This document shows positions 32,179-42,349 of a DNA stretch of 64,000 nt, piece by piece. Under the pieces are notes generated by a model. It worked only from the letters and a program-made list of their open reading frames with translations. It was not told the DNA's origin and did no database searches. This stretch comes from JAGPCK01 sp041675505 (GTDB lineage: Bacteria; Bacteroidota; Bacteroidia; UKL13-3), in assembly GCA_041675505.1 (NCBI GenBank), contig JBAYTR010000018.1, positions 1 through 64,000 of the forward strand. The letters are read 5' to 3'. Numbering within the stretch: the first letter of the stretch is position 1; every line of letters starts with the position of its first letter. The position numbers were made by a program, and so were the translations under genes.

Positions 32179-33247
32179 TATTGAACTCCCCCCCTCTAAT
32201 TTCTAGCTCGTTTTCAATTGCATACTTAAACTGATCAAACATATAATTTATAGCCTTAATTTCACCGTTTGAGGACTTTATAAGTGAAAAAACACGAGTT
32301 GATGTTTGAATCTTTAAGTTATTTTCTGCTTTAAGAACATCTCTTAAATATGTTAAACACTCCTTACTATGAGTAGTTGCAAAAATTTGCACATTATTAA
32401 GAAATGCCACTTTTAAAATTATATTAAGATATTGCCTGAATCTACTAAAATGAATGCCCGTATCAATCTCATCAATTAATAATACATTATTTTTGCAAAC
32501 TATTATTTCTGCTAAAATTCTAAATAATCTAGTCGCTCCTTCACCAAGCATCCCCAATGGCAGAGGTTTATTTTCTCCAGTAAGCCAAACCAAAATTAGA
32601 CTTTCATTTGCCCCTTCAGTAGAAATTGCCACATCCTCAATATCGGGAATAAGAACCTTGAGATTTGCAACAAAAGCTGTTTTCACCTCCCTATCTTTTA
32701 ATATATTGTCTGAATAGAATTGAACTAAGTCCTTAGAATATCCCATATGGAAAGGTATAAAAGGATAGTATTTAGATTCACTATCCCCCTCGCCAGACAC
32801 CATACTAAGTATTCTACCATGTGACTTCAACACAACAACCGTTTTTGATGATGGCAAAAAAATCGTGTTAAAATATTCCTGTTCTACTTTATCTAACTCA
32901 GAAATAGGTTTAAAATATAGTTCTATTTCGCCAGAAATTTCTCCATTATCATATTCACGATTAATAGTTATTTTTCTGTTATTCGAATTATGATAATAAA
33001 AGTCCCCTAATATATCCCGATTTGAGTAATGAAGGGTTTCCCCAATCTTTAGTCTCTCATGAACTGCTGCAAGTAAATAATCATAGGATAACTCCAATTG
33101 TTTTTCGTTTATTAATAACGACTCAAGTACCGATGTCTTTCCAATACCATTATCTCCAATGATAAAATTGAACAATCCGAGGTTTTCCAACTTTAGATAG
33201 TCAAATTTCTTGAAGTTCTGTATCTCAATTTTTTTAAAATGTGTCAT
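32168..33247 (-). CDS. AAA family ATPase (OLD/RecF-like)
   Basis: 359 residues, AT-rich. It starts IEIQNFKKFDYLKLENLG as many OLD/RecF-like ATPases do. Walker A is GDNGIGKTS (31-39), Walker B NVLLIDEIDTGIH with a following ATTHSKECL histidine switch (about 285-290), and LGMLGEGATRLFRILAEI is the ABC-signature-like region. It lacks its own TOPRIM domain; one is supplied by the overlapping downstream gene. Together they resemble the AAA15 plus TOPRIM pairs found in defence islands. The base composition contrasts with icmF upstream, a sign of horizontal gain. Confidence 0.82.
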   Translation of the reverse strand: MTHFKKIEIQNFKKFDYLKLENLGLFNFIIGDNGIGKTSVLESLLINEKQLELSYDYLLAAVHERLKIGETLHYSNRDILGDFYYHNSNNRKITINREYDNGEISGEIELYFKPISELDKVEQEYFNTIFLPSSKTVVVLKSHGRILSMVSGEGDSESKYYPFIPFHMGYSKDLVQFYSDNILKDREVKTAFVANLKVLIPDIEDVAISTEGANESLILVWLTGENKPLPLGMLGEGATRLFRILAEIIVCKNNVLLIDEIDTGIHFSRFRQYLNIILKVAFLNNVQIFATTHSKECLTYLRDVLKAENNLKIQTSTRVFSLIKSSNGEIKAINYMFDQFKYAIENELEIRGGEFNNEL

Positions 33248-33309
33248 TGTCGGATATTATTAAATAAATAATTCAAGTAAGCTTTATAACGCGAAGTAAA
33301 CCTTCTCCA

Positions 33310-36300
33310 TTACATATTCCTCCTGTACTGCCCCCCTACTTCAAACAACGCATTGGTAATTTGTCCCAGCGAGCAATACTTTACGGTTTCCATTAACTCG
33401 GCAAAAATGTTTTGGTTATGAATGGCTACTTGTTGCAGGCGGTGCAGCATTTCTTTGCCTTTGGCTTCGTTGCCCTTCTTCAGCTCAGCCAGCATGGTAA
33501 TCTGGTATTCTTTCTCTTCAGTTGTGGAGCGTATCACCTCGCGTGGTAACACCGTAGGCGAGCCCTTGCTGCTTAAGAAGGTATTTACACCAATGATAGG
33601 AAACTCACCGCTGTGTTTCTGCATTTCGTAGTACATGCTCTCTTCCTGAATTTTGTTGCGCTGGTACATGGTTTCCATGGCCCCCAACACTCCGCCACGT
33701 TCAGTAATTTTATCAAACTCACTCAGCACCGCTTCTTCTACCAAATCAGTTAACTCTTCAATAATGAATGAACCTTGTAAGGGGTTTTCATTTTTAGCTA
33801 ATCCCAACTCTCGGTTAATGATTAATTGTATGGCCATGGCACGTCTTACGCTTTCTTCCGTAGGTGTGGTAATGGCCTCGTCATACGCATTGGTGTGTAA
33901 AGAATTGCAGTTATCGTAAATGGCATACAAGGCTTGCAGCGTAGTACGTATATCGTTAAAGTCAATTTCCTGTGCGTGCAGTGAACGACCCGAGGTTTGA
34001 ATGTGGTACTTGAGCATCTGGCTGCGCTCATTACCTCCGTATTTCAGCTTCATGGCTTTGGCCCATATTCTGCGGCTCACTCGACCAATCACGGAGTACT
34101 CCGGGTCAATACCGTTAGAGAAAAAGAACGAGAGGTTAGGTGCAAAATCATCAATGTTCATGCCCCTGCTCAGGTAATATTCCACAAATGTAAATCCGTT
34201 GGAAAGTGTAAGTGCCAGTTGTGTGATGGGGTTCGCTCCGGCCTCGGCAATGTGGTAACCACTGATGGAAACAGAATAGAAATTGCGCACGGCATTGTCA
34301 ATAAAATACTGCTGCACATCGCCCATTACACGCAGGGAGAATTCTGTAGAAAAAATGCAGGTGTTTTGTGCCTGGTCTTCTTTCAGAATATCGGCTTGTA
34401 CCGTTCCGCGCAGTTGTTTTAAAGTATCCACTTTAATTTTGTTGTACACCTCGGCCGGCAATACCATATCGCCTGTAACACCCAGCAACATTAGCCCCAA
34501 GCCATCATTACCTTCCGGCAATTGTTCATTGTAAGTAGGGCGCGTGGTGCCTTTGGCTTTGAAAATATCGTCAATCTTTTTGTTTACCTCAGCTTCCAGT
34601 CCGTTGGCTTTAATGTACAACTCACACTGCTGATCAATGGCCGCATTCATAAAGAAGGCACAGATAATCGCAGCCGGACCGTTAATGGTCATGGACACCG
34701 AAGTTTTAGGATCAGCCAGGTTAAAACCGGAATACAGTTTTTTCGCAGCATCCAAACTCCACACACTCACACCTGAGTTACCAATTTTTCCGTAGATATC
34801 AGGGCGGTGGTCGGGGTCGTTACCGTAAAGCGTAACGGAGTCAAACGCGGTACTCAAACGTTTGGCCGGCATACCTTGCGATACGTAGTGAAAACGTTTG
34901 TTGGTTCGTTCAGGGCCGCCCTCTCCGGCAAACATACGCGTAGGATCCTCGCCTTCGCGTTTGAATGGATAGATACCTGCCGTGTAAGGAAAATCTCCGG
35001 GGAAATTTTCCTGCAATGCCCAGCGAAGCACATCGCCCCAGGCTTTAAATTTAGGCACGGCTACTTTGGGTATCTGGGAATGCGACAGCGATTCTGAATG
35101 TGTTTTGATTTTAATTTCTTTGTCGCGCACCTTGAACACATAATATTCATTGCGGAACAAATCTTTTTTCTCTTCCCAGGTTTCAAGAATAATGCGGTTG
35201 CGCGGGTCCAGGTCAAGTGCAACGGTGTGATAGGTTTCATCCAGCGCTTTAATCAAACGGTCCTTGTCATCTATCTTAGATGCCTTCAAGGTTTCCATAG
35301 ATGATTTAAGTCCGTAAAGTTTATCGGCAATTTCACCTTGCTTCAACACCCACTTATCGTAGTTGCGGTTGTTCTCTGAAATTTCAGAAAGGTAACGTAC
35401 GCGTGCTGGCGGAATGATGTAAATTTTCTCACTCATTTCCTCGCTGATGGTATACGTGGATTTTAAATCCGCACCTGTTATTTCAGCTACTTTATCCATC
35501 ACCGATTTGTACAGGCTGTTCATGCCGGGGTCGTTAAACTGGCTGGCAATAGTGCCGTACACGGGCATGCTATCGGGGTTCTTATCAAACAACTGGTGGT
35601 TGCGCTGGTATTGTTTTTTCACATCACGCAAAGCATCCAGTGCTCCTTTTTTATCAAACTTATTGATGGCAATGATATCGGCAAAATCGAGCATGTCAAT
35701 TTTTTCCAGTTGTGTTGCTGCACCGTATTCAGGTGTCATCACATACAGGGCCACATCGCTGTGATCCATAATTTCGGTATCGCTTTGCCCTATGCCCGAT
35801 GTTTCCAGAATGATCAAATCGAAATGAGCTGCCTTCACAATGTCAATGGCTTCCTGCACATGTTTGGAAAGTGCCAGGTTGCTTTGTCTTGTGGCCAGTG
35901 AGCGCATGTACACCCGGTCATTTTTTATGGCATTCATGCGAATGCGGTCGCCCAGCAACGCACCACCAGTTTTTTTCTTGGAAGGGTCAACAGAAATAAT
36001 GGCTACTGATTTATTTTTAAAATCAAGCAAAAACCTACGCACCAGTTCATCTACTAAAGATGATTTTCCTGCACCGCCTGTTCCGGTAATACCCAGCACA
36101 GGTGTGGCCACCTTATCTTTTAACGGGGCTAAATTCTTATCAAAGTATACTTTAAAGTCATCGGGATTATTTTCAGCAGCTGAGATTAAACGCGCAATGG
36201 ATTTGTAATCTTTATCGGCCAGGTGTTTTACTTCTCCGTTCAGGTTTTGTCCGGTGGCAAAGTCGCATTTTTCCAGCATATCGTTAATCATGCCCTGCAA

Positions 36301-36693
36301 GCCCATGGTACGTCCGTCATCGGGGCCGTATATGCGGCAAATGCCGTATTGGTGCAATTCCGCCATTTCTTCAGGCAAAATAGTTCCGCCACCGCCACCA
36401 AAAATACGGATGTGTTCACAGCCTTTTTGCTTGAGCAAATCGTACATAAATTTGAAGTATTCCACGTGACCGCCTTGGTAGCTGGTCATGGCAATGGCAT
36501 TGGCATCTTCCTGAATGGCGCAATTCACTACTTCTTCGGCACTGCGGTCGTGCCCCAGGTGAATAACCTCAGCACCGCTGGCCTGTATAATTCTGCGCAT
36601 GATGTTGATGGCTGCATCGTGGCCGTCAAACAAACTTGCTGCAGTTACTACCCTTATTTTGTTTTTAGGAATATATTTTACTACTGTTTCCAT
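33310..36693 (-). CDS. icmF: Fused isobutyryl-CoA mutase IcmF
   Basis: The ATG at 36693 gives 1127 residues; a longer frame to 36777 would run past the promoter element at 36720. Domains in order: B12-binding (about 10-145) with FDGHDAA (D23, H25), a G-protein chaperone of MeaB type with Walker A GITGTGGAGKSS (201-212) and NKFDKKG, then the catalytic TIM barrel of the acyl-CoA mutase family with TRMFAGEGGPERTNKRFHY and AEAGANPITQLALTLSNG. The enzyme interconverts isobutyryl-CoA and n-butyryl-CoA with coenzyme B12 and repairs its own cofactor using GTP. It stands alone on the minus strand. Confidence 0.95.
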   Translation of the reverse strand: METVVKYIPKNKIRVVTAASLFDGHDAAINIMRRIIQASGAEVIHLGHDRSAEEVVNCAIQEDANAIAMTSYQGGHVEYFKFMYDLLKQKGCEHIRIFGGGGGTILPEEMAELHQYGICRIYGPDDGRTMGLQGMINDMLEKCDFATGQNLNGEVKHLADKDYKSIARLISAAENNPDDFKVYFDKNLAPLKDKVATPVLGITGTGGAGKSSLVDELVRRFLLDFKNKSVAIISVDPSKKKTGGALLGDRIRMNAIKNDRVYMRSLATRQSNLALSKHVQEAIDIVKAAHFDLIILETSGIGQSDTEIMDHSDVALYVMTPEYGAATQLEKIDMLDFADIIAINKFDKKGALDALRDVKKQYQRNHQLFDKNPDSMPVYGTIASQFNDPGMNSLYKSVMDKVAEITGADLKSTYTISEEMSEKIYIIPPARVRYLSEISENNRNYDKWVLKQGEIADKLYGLKSSMETLKASKIDDKDRLIKALDETYHTVALDLDPRNRIILETWEEKKDLFRNEYYVFKVRDKEIKIKTHSESLSHSQIPKVAVPKFKAWGDVLRWALQENFPGDFPYTAGIYPFKREGEDPTRMFAGEGGPERTNKRFHYVSQGMPAKRLSTAFDSVTLYGNDPDHRPDIYGKIGNSGVSVWSLDAAKKLYSGFNLADPKTSVSMTINGPAAIICAFFMNAAIDQQCELYIKANGLEAEVNKKIDDIFKAKGTTRPTYNEQLPEGNDGLGLMLLGVTGDMVLPAEVYNKIKVDTLKQLRGTVQADILKEDQAQNTCIFSTEFSLRVMGDVQQYFIDNAVRNFYSVSISGYHIAEAGANPITQLALTLSNGFTFVEYYLSRGMNIDDFAPNLSFFFSNGIDPEYSVIGRVSRRIWAKAMKLKYGGNERSQMLKYHIQTSGRSLHAQEIDFNDIRTTLQALYAIYDNCNSLHTNAYDEAITTPTEESVRRAMAIQLIINRELGLAKNENPLQGSFIIEELTDLVEEAVLSEFDKITERGGVLGAMETMYQRNKIQEESMYYEMQKHSGEFPIIGVNTFLSSKGSPTVLPREVIRSTTEEKEYQITMLAELKKGNEAKGKEMLHRLQQVAIHNQNIFAELMETVKYCSLGQITNALFEVGGQYRRNM

Positions 36694-36719
36694 ATAGATA
36701 AAAGCCTGATAATGGCCGA

Positions 36720-36727
36720 CAAATTTA
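36720..36727 (-). promoter_or_regulatory. -7 promoter element for icmF
   Basis: On the minus strand the sequence is TAAATTTG, an exact TAnnTTTG match. It is 26 bases upstream of the chosen icmF start codon and decides against the longer upstream frame. No good -33 TTG was seen. Confidence 0.5.
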
Positions 36728-36819
36728 CACCTTTTACCCGATTTTGCCCTGTGAATTAATGTAAGGATTTTCAGCATAAATTGTTTTTATTTGCTGCCCT
36801 TAAACAGAACATAAAACGT

Positions 36820-37377
36820 ATGGATTTAAAAGACGTAATCTCCATCTCCGGAAAAGGAGGATTATTTAAGATAGTAGGTAAACGACCTAACGGCCTGATT
36901 GTAGAAGCCATGGATGCTTCAAAAGCCCGTACAGCCATCACCTTCACTCAAAAAATTTCTGTACTGGATGATATTGCCATGTACACGTATGCAGGCGAAA
37001 AGCGTCTGTTGGAAGTATTTGCTGAAATGGCAAATGCCGGCAATGTTCCTGATAACAAAGCCGATAACGACACCATGAAGGCATTTTTTGAAAAAGTGCT
37101 CCCTGATTACGACAAAGAAAGAGTGTATATCTCTGATATTAAGAAAGCCATCAACTGGTTCAGCATGCTGAACGGTCAGGTGGATTTTGCTGCTTTGCTA
37201 GAAGCCGCTAAAAAGGAAGAAGCCGATGCTGAAGCAGAAAGCAAAGTAAAAAAGGTGGTGGACACTGAGGCTGAGGCCAAACCAAAGAAAACCTTTAAGC
37301 CTAAAAATACCGCTGCCAAAGTAAATACGAAATCTGACGGTGGTTCAAAAACCACTTACCGACCAAAATCAGTATAA
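36820..37377 (+). CDS. DUF5606 domain-containing protein
   Basis: The start is taken at the ATG at 36820 (185 residues, MDLKDVISISGKGGLFKIVG). The conserved N-terminal domain (about 1-130) with GKRPNGLIVEAMD and FTQKISVLDDIAMYT is the DUF5606 family, widespread in Bacteroidota and of unknown function. The C-terminal third is a low-complexity, Lys/Ala/Glu-rich tail (KEEADAEAESKVKK and later KPKKTFKPKN), probably disordered and positively charged, which might bind nucleic acid. It is divergent from icmF and followed by a strong terminator. Confidence 0.85.
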   Translation: MDLKDVISISGKGGLFKIVGKRPNGLIVEAMDASKARTAITFTQKISVLDDIAMYTYAGEKRLLEVFAEMANAGNVPDNKADNDTMKAFFEKVLPDYDKERVYISDIKKAINWFSMLNGQVDFAALLEAAKKEEADAEAESKVKKVVDTEAEAKPKKTFKPKNTAAKVNTKSDGGSKTTYRPKSV

Positions 37378-37397
37378 ACGAAATTTGTTACTTGCAG

Positions 37398-37425
37398 AAA
37401 AAAGCCGCCCTCGGGTGGCTTTTTT
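37398..37425 (+). terminator. Rho-independent terminator after the DUF5606 gene
   Basis: A six-A run, GCCGCCC (37404-37410), a tight loop, GGGTGGC (37413-37419) and six T form a symmetrical, possibly bidirectional terminator 20 bases after the stop. Confidence 0.85.
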
Positions 37426-37465
37426 ATTTTTTACCCGCTTTGACTTTAAAAGTGATTTAGTTTTA

Positions 37466-37473
37466 TACTTTTG
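37466..37473 (+). promoter_or_regulatory. -7 promoter element for the M3 peptidase gene
   Basis: TACTTTTG matches TAnnTTTG exactly and lies 19 bases before the ATG at 37493. A TTG at 37440-37442 could serve as -33, though the spacing (23 bases) is slightly long. Confidence 0.5.
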
Positions 37474-37492
37474 TTTTTGTAAACACATTCAT

Positions 37493-39196
37493 ATGCTAGT
37501 TATCACGCACCACAAATTTCTCCCGGCCAAATTAAAAATTAATTCATGGGAAGCGCTGGCTCCTTTCTTTAATCAATTGCTCGAACGCACCATCGGTTCA
37601 GCAGCCGAACTGGAGAAATGGTTAATACACCGCAGCGAACTGGAAGCATTTATTAGCGAAGACCTGGCCTGGCGATATGTGCGCATGACCTGCGATACCA
37701 CAAACAAACAACTGGAAGAAGCCTACCTGTTTTTTGTTACTGAAATAGAACCGAAAATTTCGCCACTCAATGATCAACTCAACCGTAAGCTGTTGGAGTG
37801 TCCTTTCATCAACGAGCTGGACCACGATAAATATTTTATTTACCTCCGCGGCATTAAAAAAGAAATAGAATTGTTTCGTGAAAAGAACGTTCCGTTAATG
37901 GCCGAGGTGCAAACCGAATCGCAAAAGTACGGCTCCATTGTAGGCAGCATGACGGTGGAAGTAGATGGCAAAGAACTTACACTGCAACAGGCATCCAATT
38001 TTCTTAAAGACACCAACCGCGCTAAACGCCAGGAAGTGTATGGGAAAATTGCAACCAAACGTTTACAGCATGCTAAGGAACTGGACGATTTGTTTGACCG
38101 CTTGATACAACTGCGTCATCAGATTGCGGTGAATGCGGGGTTTGAAAACTTTAGAGATTACATGTTTGCCGCATTGGGCAGGTTTGATTATACACCTGAA
38201 GATTGTTTCGCCTTCCACCAGTCCGTACGTGATGAGGTGGTGCCTTTGTGTAAAGAAATTAATGAGCGCAGAAAAAAAGAACTGGGCCACGACCTTCGTC
38301 CCTGGGACATGGAAGTGGATACTAAAGGACGAGCTCCTTTAGAGCCCTTCACCAGTGGAAGAGATTTGCTCGATAAAACAGTGAAGTGCTTTAAGAAAGT
38401 AGATCCGTACTTCTCCTGGTGCATAGAAACCATGGATGAAATGAATCGTTTGGACTTGGAGAGCAGAAAAGGAAAAGCACCGGGAGGATACAACTACCCG
38501 ATGTCGGAAACCAACGTACCGTTTATATTTATGAATGCTGCCAGCAGCGTACGCGATGTGGAAACCATGGTACACGAAGGCGGACATGCCGTGCACTCCT
38601 TCCTGAGCAAAGACCTTGAACTCTCTGCCTTTAAAAATTGCCCCAGTGAAGTGGCCGAATTGGCCAGCATGAGTATGGAGTTATTGTCGCACGAAGGACA
38701 GGATGTATTTTACACCGACCCTACCGACTTTAAACGCGCCATGCAGGAACATCTGGAAGGCATTATAAAAGTATTGCCGTGGATTGCCACCATTGATAAA
38801 TTTCAGCACTGGATTTACTCCAACCCTACACATACTGCAGCAGAACGTAAGGCCGCCTGGCTCAACATCAGCAACGAGTTCAGCACCGGTATGGTAGACT
38901 ATACTGATTTCGAAGATTTTTATGCGCATACCTGGCAAAAACAACTGCACCTGTTTGAAGTACCTTTTTATTACATCGAATACGGCATTGCCCAACTGGG
39001 TGCCATTGGTGTATGGAAAAATGCCATTGCTGACAAGGCCAAAGCCATTGAACAATACAAGCATGCACTCGCTTTAGGGTACACCAAAACCATAGGAGAA
39101 ATTTATGCTACCGCAGGTATTCGTTTTGATTTTTCAAAAGAAAACATCCGTGAGTTGATGCAATTTGTAAAAAGCCGTTTGCAGCAGTTGTTATAA
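37493..39196 (+). CDS. M3 family oligoendopeptidase
   Basis: The start at the ATG at 37493 (567 residues) follows the promoter element; the open frame continues upstream through the terminator and is ignored there. A zinc metallopeptidase of the M3/oligoendopeptidase F type: MVHEGGHAVHSF holds HExxH (about residues 361-365), with the third ligand Glu in SEVAELASMSMELL. No signal peptide, so it is cytoplasmic and degrades short peptides. Length agrees with M3B enzymes of Bacteroidota. Confidence 0.92.
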   Translation: MLVITHHKFLPAKLKINSWEALAPFFNQLLERTIGSAAELEKWLIHRSELEAFISEDLAWRYVRMTCDTTNKQLEEAYLFFVTEIEPKISPLNDQLNRKLLECPFINELDHDKYFIYLRGIKKEIELFREKNVPLMAEVQTESQKYGSIVGSMTVEVDGKELTLQQASNFLKDTNRAKRQEVYGKIATKRLQHAKELDDLFDRLIQLRHQIAVNAGFENFRDYMFAALGRFDYTPEDCFAFHQSVRDEVVPLCKEINERRKKELGHDLRPWDMEVDTKGRAPLEPFTSGRDLLDKTVKCFKKVDPYFSWCIETMDEMNRLDLESRKGKAPGGYNYPMSETNVPFIFMNAASSVRDVETMVHEGGHAVHSFLSKDLELSAFKNCPSEVAELASMSMELLSHEGQDVFYTDPTDFKRAMQEHLEGIIKVLPWIATIDKFQHWIYSNPTHTAAERKAAWLNISNEFSTGMVDYTDFEDFYAHTWQKQLHLFEVPFYYIEYGIAQLGAIGVWKNAIADKAKAIEQYKHALALGYTKTIGEIYATAGIRFDFSKENIRELMQFVKSRLQQLL

Positions 39197-39246
39197 AGTA
39201 AGACGAATTGTAAGGTTATTCAAAGCAAACTTCTTACTTTGGCCTT

Positions 39247-42234
39247 ATGACAAACAAAACCGCTGCCTTATTTTTACTTGTTTTACTATCAGGGCATTTC
39301 GCTTGGGGGCAAACTTTTTTTACGGAGCAACTGAGTACACGAAACGGATTAAGTTCTAACCATGTAACCGCCATAACACAGGATAAATTCGGCACATTGT
39401 GGATTGGTACAGCTAACGGACTAAACCGTTACGATGGGTACAGGGTTAAAGTTTATCACCACAATCCCTGGGATAGTCTCACCCTTCCTTTCCATCAGGT
39501 AGATTTTCTTTTTGCCGATAGCAAAGGAGGCATATGGGCACTTTACGGCAATACCGTAGCGCATCTTGCAGCAGGTGAAATTCATTTTGAGGTGCTGCAT
39601 CTGTTAAAAAATGAAGTAGCTTATACCGTAAATGAAGACGATAAAAACAATATTTACCTTGGAAGTAATCAGGCTTTTTATTTACTGGAAGACGGGGAAA
39701 AATTGAACCGTCTAATTAACCAACCTGTTTATTCCATTCAAAAAAACACCGATCATTTTACCCTCGCTTCACGTTCTAATATTTACAAATTTGATTTCGT
39801 AAAAAAAGAAATTACAGGCAACTATGCCGATCAGTTTGCTCTGTTGGGCGGCAAAGTGTACAACCCCTCCGCTACACAGCTCCTCAACAATCACCTCTTT
39901 ATTTACAACGGCTACAGCGGGTTGCTGGATGCTAACTTACAAACAGAAAAATACAGCAGCATCACACTGAAAAATGACCTGCACAACAACTACAGTAAGG
40001 TACCTGCCCTGTGGGTTGACTCTAACATGACTGTGTGGGCAGGCACTACCAGAGGTTTGTACAGGTACACCCTTTCTGATTCGGTTTTGCAACAGGTAGC
40101 AGAAAACAACAACGGAACACAGGCCATACAATTCCAGCACATTACTGCATTGGCCGGTGACTACCGCAATAACCTGTGGATCGGCACCCGCCAGAACGGA
40201 GTATATTTTCATCCTGTGATGAATAATTATTTCCGTTCCGTATCCACCTCAACATTACCCGCAGCAAATGCAACAGCGGTATTACCTCTTAACAACACGC
40301 TTCTTTTCGGCACTGAGTGGAACGGATTATTCGAATACAACATACAGAGCAGTGTGAAACCGGTTGTTCAAAATGAATTTACTTCAGTATATGCTCTGGC
40401 TGAACAATTCAATGGCAGCACCATTTGGACAGGTACAGAAAAAGGATTGTATGCCTATACCCCTGAAAACAAAAAATTCACCCTGCACAAGCTTTACACC
40501 GATACGCTGGATCAATCAATAACAGCCATTAGTACCGATAAAGATGGAAGTATATGGTTGGGTAGCAACATTGGTTTAATCCATTATTTTCCTGCAAGCA
40601 AGGATGTATTTATATATACACACGATGCCAAAAAGAACAGCATTTCGTCCAACAAGATTAAACGCTTGTACAAGGATGCTAAAAACAGATTATGGGTAGG
40701 CACGGATGAAGGACTTGACTTGTTCCATACCGGAAAAAATTCAGCCGAGCGTTTTGGTCAGGCACTTAACTCGGCAACTGTTGACGTAAACTGCATCAGT
40801 GAAGATAACAAAGGAAACATTTGGATAGGTGTGCAACAAGGTGCCTTGTTCAAACTGAACCCGCTTACACGCAAATCAGAGAATGTGTTAGTGAATCAAC
40901 CTTACACTGCTTCTTCCATTCAATCGGTATGGGCGGGTAATGAACAATGGATATGGTTTACCACCCCCAACCGTTTGATACGCTATTCCATCAACTCCGG
41001 AAAAACAGACCTGTGGCGACCTGAAAACGGACTTCCGGTAACTGAATTTTCTGCCGGTTGTTTATTGCCTGCACCATCAGGAGAATTGGTAGCTGCACAT
41101 CATGAAGGGTTGTTGTTATTTAATCAAAAACTTCCTGTGGCAGACTTGCGTTTCCCGCCTGTTATAAGTGACGTAATCGTTAACGGACAATCATATAGTT
41201 TTACCAACGATGTAGTTGCCATAAGCAGCGGGGTAAAGCAATTGATAATTTTATTGGGTGATGCAGATTTAAACAAAGGCATTCCGTTTCAATATCAATA
41301 CCGCCTTACCGGATATGATGACAACTGGCAACCGATACATAACAATATACTCCCTTTCTCCCGGCTCAATGAAGGCAACTACGAGCTGGAACTAAGGGCA
41401 CAAGGTTTTAATGAAAACAGTTTAAGTGAAATCAAACCTTTACGCATTGAGATTACCCCACCATTCTGGAAAACATCCACCTTTCTTTTGTTTTGCAGCA
41501 TCATAACCCTGGGCTTGTTGTGGTGGGCAATAACTAATACCCTATCTAAAATAAAAAAGAAAGAAGCTGCGAAACACGAACTCACGCACCGCAAACTGGA
41601 CCTCGAACTGCGGGCATACAAAGCACAACTGGATTCTCAGTTTATTTCCAATACGCTCTATCAGGTGCAGGAATGTATTAACTCCAACAAACTACTTAAT
41701 GCCAGTCAATACCTCAGTAAATTTTCATCCTACATCAGCTGTGTGCTGGAGTACGGAGAAAAAGATTTTATCACCATTGAACAGCTGATGAAAACACTTG
41801 ACTACTACATGAGCATTGAACGGTTGAGATTTAACGGAGAGCTGGATTTTAAAATTAATTGTTCGCCAAAAATCAATGCCCTCAACACATTTATACCCAA
41901 CATGCTGGTGCAACCGTATGTGGAAAATGCCATATGGCAGGGGCTTAAGCAAAAAATAAAAGAAAGGCGAATTGAAATAAATTTCGAACCCTGGAGTAAA
42001 AATCATGTATTGTGTACCATTGAAGACAATGGCATTGGCCGCAAAATGGCTGCACAACTTCGTACATCAAAAATTGATTTGCATGGTTCAGAACACACGT
42101 TACTGGCCGAGGAACGTATGCAAATACTACAGGATAGTTTATCGAACGAAACACGTTTGGAAATTGTGGATTTAGTGAATGACGCAGGTGAGGCAACGGG
42201 TACCAAGGTAATTCTGCATTTGCCTACAGCATAG
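39247..42234 (+). CDS. Beta-propeller sensor with degenerate LytS-type kinase domain
   Basis: 995 residues. A signal peptide (to about AWGQ, residue 22) is followed by repeated Reg_prop blades of the type D-x-x-G-x-L/I-W-I/V-G-T (residues about 30-640), a Y_Y_Y domain (about 660-735), one membrane helix (about 742-762), a coiled-coil and a LytS-type kinase region. In these kinases the phospho-acceptor is the His of N-P-H-F; here the segment reads DSQFISNTL with Q798. The N-box reads ENAIWQG (Q898 for the usual His), while the ATP-binding EDNGIG is intact. It may bind ATP but probably cannot autophosphorylate normally. No response regulator lies next to it; a tiny lipoprotein-like gene follows. 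Confidence 0.87.
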   Translation: MTNKTAALFLLVLLSGHFAWGQTFFTEQLSTRNGLSSNHVTAITQDKFGTLWIGTANGLNRYDGYRVKVYHHNPWDSLTLPFHQVDFLFADSKGGIWALYGNTVAHLAAGEIHFEVLHLLKNEVAYTVNEDDKNNIYLGSNQAFYLLEDGEKLNRLINQPVYSIQKNTDHFTLASRSNIYKFDFVKKEITGNYADQFALLGGKVYNPSATQLLNNHLFIYNGYSGLLDANLQTEKYSSITLKNDLHNNYSKVPALWVDSNMTVWAGTTRGLYRYTLSDSVLQQVAENNNGTQAIQFQHITALAGDYRNNLWIGTRQNGVYFHPVMNNYFRSVSTSTLPAANATAVLPLNNTLLFGTEWNGLFEYNIQSSVKPVVQNEFTSVYALAEQFNGSTIWTGTEKGLYAYTPENKKFTLHKLYTDTLDQSITAISTDKDGSIWLGSNIGLIHYFPASKDVFIYTHDAKKNSISSNKIKRLYKDAKNRLWVGTDEGLDLFHTGKNSAERFGQALNSATVDVNCISEDNKGNIWIGVQQGALFKLNPLTRKSENVLVNQPYTASSIQSVWAGNEQWIWFTTPNRLIRYSINSGKTDLWRPENGLPVTEFSAGCLLPAPSGELVAAHHEGLLLFNQKLPVADLRFPPVISDVIVNGQSYSFTNDVVAISSGVKQLIILLGDADLNKGIPFQYQYRLTGYDDNWQPIHNNILPFSRLNEGNYELELRAQGFNENSLSEIKPLRIEITPPFWKTSTFLLFCSIITLGLLWWAITNTLSKIKKKEAAKHELTHRKLDLELRAYKAQLDSQFISNTLYQVQECINSNKLLNASQYLSKFSSYISCVLEYGEKDFITIEQLMKTLDYYMSIERLRFNGELDFKINCSPKINALNTFIPNMLVQPYVENAIWQGLKQKIKERRIEINFEPWSKNHVLCTIEDNGIGRKMAAQLRTSKIDLHGSEHTLLAEERMQILQDSLSNETRLEIVDLVNDAGEATGTKVILHLPTA

Positions 42235-42349
42235 TTTTTCATTTTTATTCTCAGCCACTTATAATTTTTTATAGTGTTGATGCAGCATCATGATGTACCC
42301 CTTTGTCTTTAGGGTGCAAATCAAATGTTTCATTTAAAATTTAAACGTT

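Noticed and set aside
33422..36759. Several long plus-strand frames inside icmF
   Set aside because: They lie opposite a clearly conserved 1127-residue protein and have no recognisable domain.
36694..36777. Longer start for icmF
   Set aside because: It extends beyond an exact -7 promoter element and is not similar to the B12-binding domain.
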